Assembly (NCBI GenBank): GCA_030603745.1 | Contig: JAUVXE010000016.1 | Coordinates: 1 to 36,724 of the forward strand | From: Coriobacteriia bacterium | GTDB taxonomy: Bacteria > Actinomycetota > Coriobacteriia > Anaerosomatales > SLCP01 | Direction of reading: 5' to 3' | Length of the DNA: 36,724 bases | Shown here: positions 36,703-36,724 of the stretch, one piece after another | Layout: every line of letters starts with the position of its first letter | Numbering within the stretch: the stretch's first letter is position 1 | Translations under genes and position numbers: made by a program | The notes under the pieces: generated by a model | The model's input: the letters and a program-made list of their open reading frames with translations, nothing else | Told to the model about the DNA's origin: nothing | The model's database searches: none

Positions 36703-36724
36703 GGGGGGAATCAGGCGGGGTGCG

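Overview
The window is GC-rich with dense, overlapping genes, nearly all on the minus strand. Start codons are often GTG, and ATGA/GTGA stop-start overlaps are the rule. This style, together with a T. maritima-like TrpRS cysteine pattern, a DHH-CBS-tRNA nucleotidyltransferase fusion, cobalamin lower-loop genes and a complex I without NuoEFG, suggests an anaerobic or facultative high-GC Gram-positive, probably an actinobacterium of the Coriobacteriia/Anaerosomatales type. The taxonomy is inference.

Layout, left to right. (1) 1-1637: the C-terminal core of an RHS/YD-repeat protein that runs off the left edge and has no recognisable N-terminal region. (2) 1815-16153: a long co-directional string transcribed leftward: YggT-like membrane protein, pilB, deoB, pyrimidine-nucleoside phosphorylase, DHH-CBS-tRNA nucleotidyltransferase, M50 protease, trpS, scpA, scpB, rluB, cobU, cobT, cobS, cobC. 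Most neighbours overlap by 1-4 bases or lie within about 25 bases. (3) 16275-16701: a small FlgM-like gene behind a sigma-70-type promoter, a dyad and a leader of about 135 nt that can fold. (4) 16794-27959: an 11-gene complex I operon, nuoABCDH-I*-JKLMN. nuoE, nuoF and nuoG are absent, and the NuoI gene carries a GltD-type FAD/NAD(P) oxidoreductase module inserted inside the NuoI sequence. A perfect 10-bp inverted repeat resembling a Rex operator overlaps the -35 of the proposed nuo promoter. (5) 28165-30219: an ABC-F ATPase, possibly translated from a leaderless mRNA. Diverging from it on the plus strand are a class I disulfide oxidoreductase and a UroD/corrinoid-methyltransferase-like protein whose zinc-ligand cysteines are replaced by serine. 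(6) 32593-36449: two paralogous membrane histidine kinases in tandem without a response regulator. (7) 36558-36632: tRNA-Val(CAC) with encoded CCA.

How it works together: the nuo operon should encode a proton-pumping quinone reductase whose electron input is not the usual NADH dehydrogenase module. The inserted flavoprotein is the obvious candidate input. The leftward string mixes nucleoside salvage, tRNA maturation and charging, condensin (ScpAB), rRNA modification and assembly of the cobalamin nucleotide loop. The strongest lead for something undescribed is the NuoI-GltD domain insertion. No CRISPR array, insertion sequence or integrase was seen, and there is no gene-free stretch over 300 bases.
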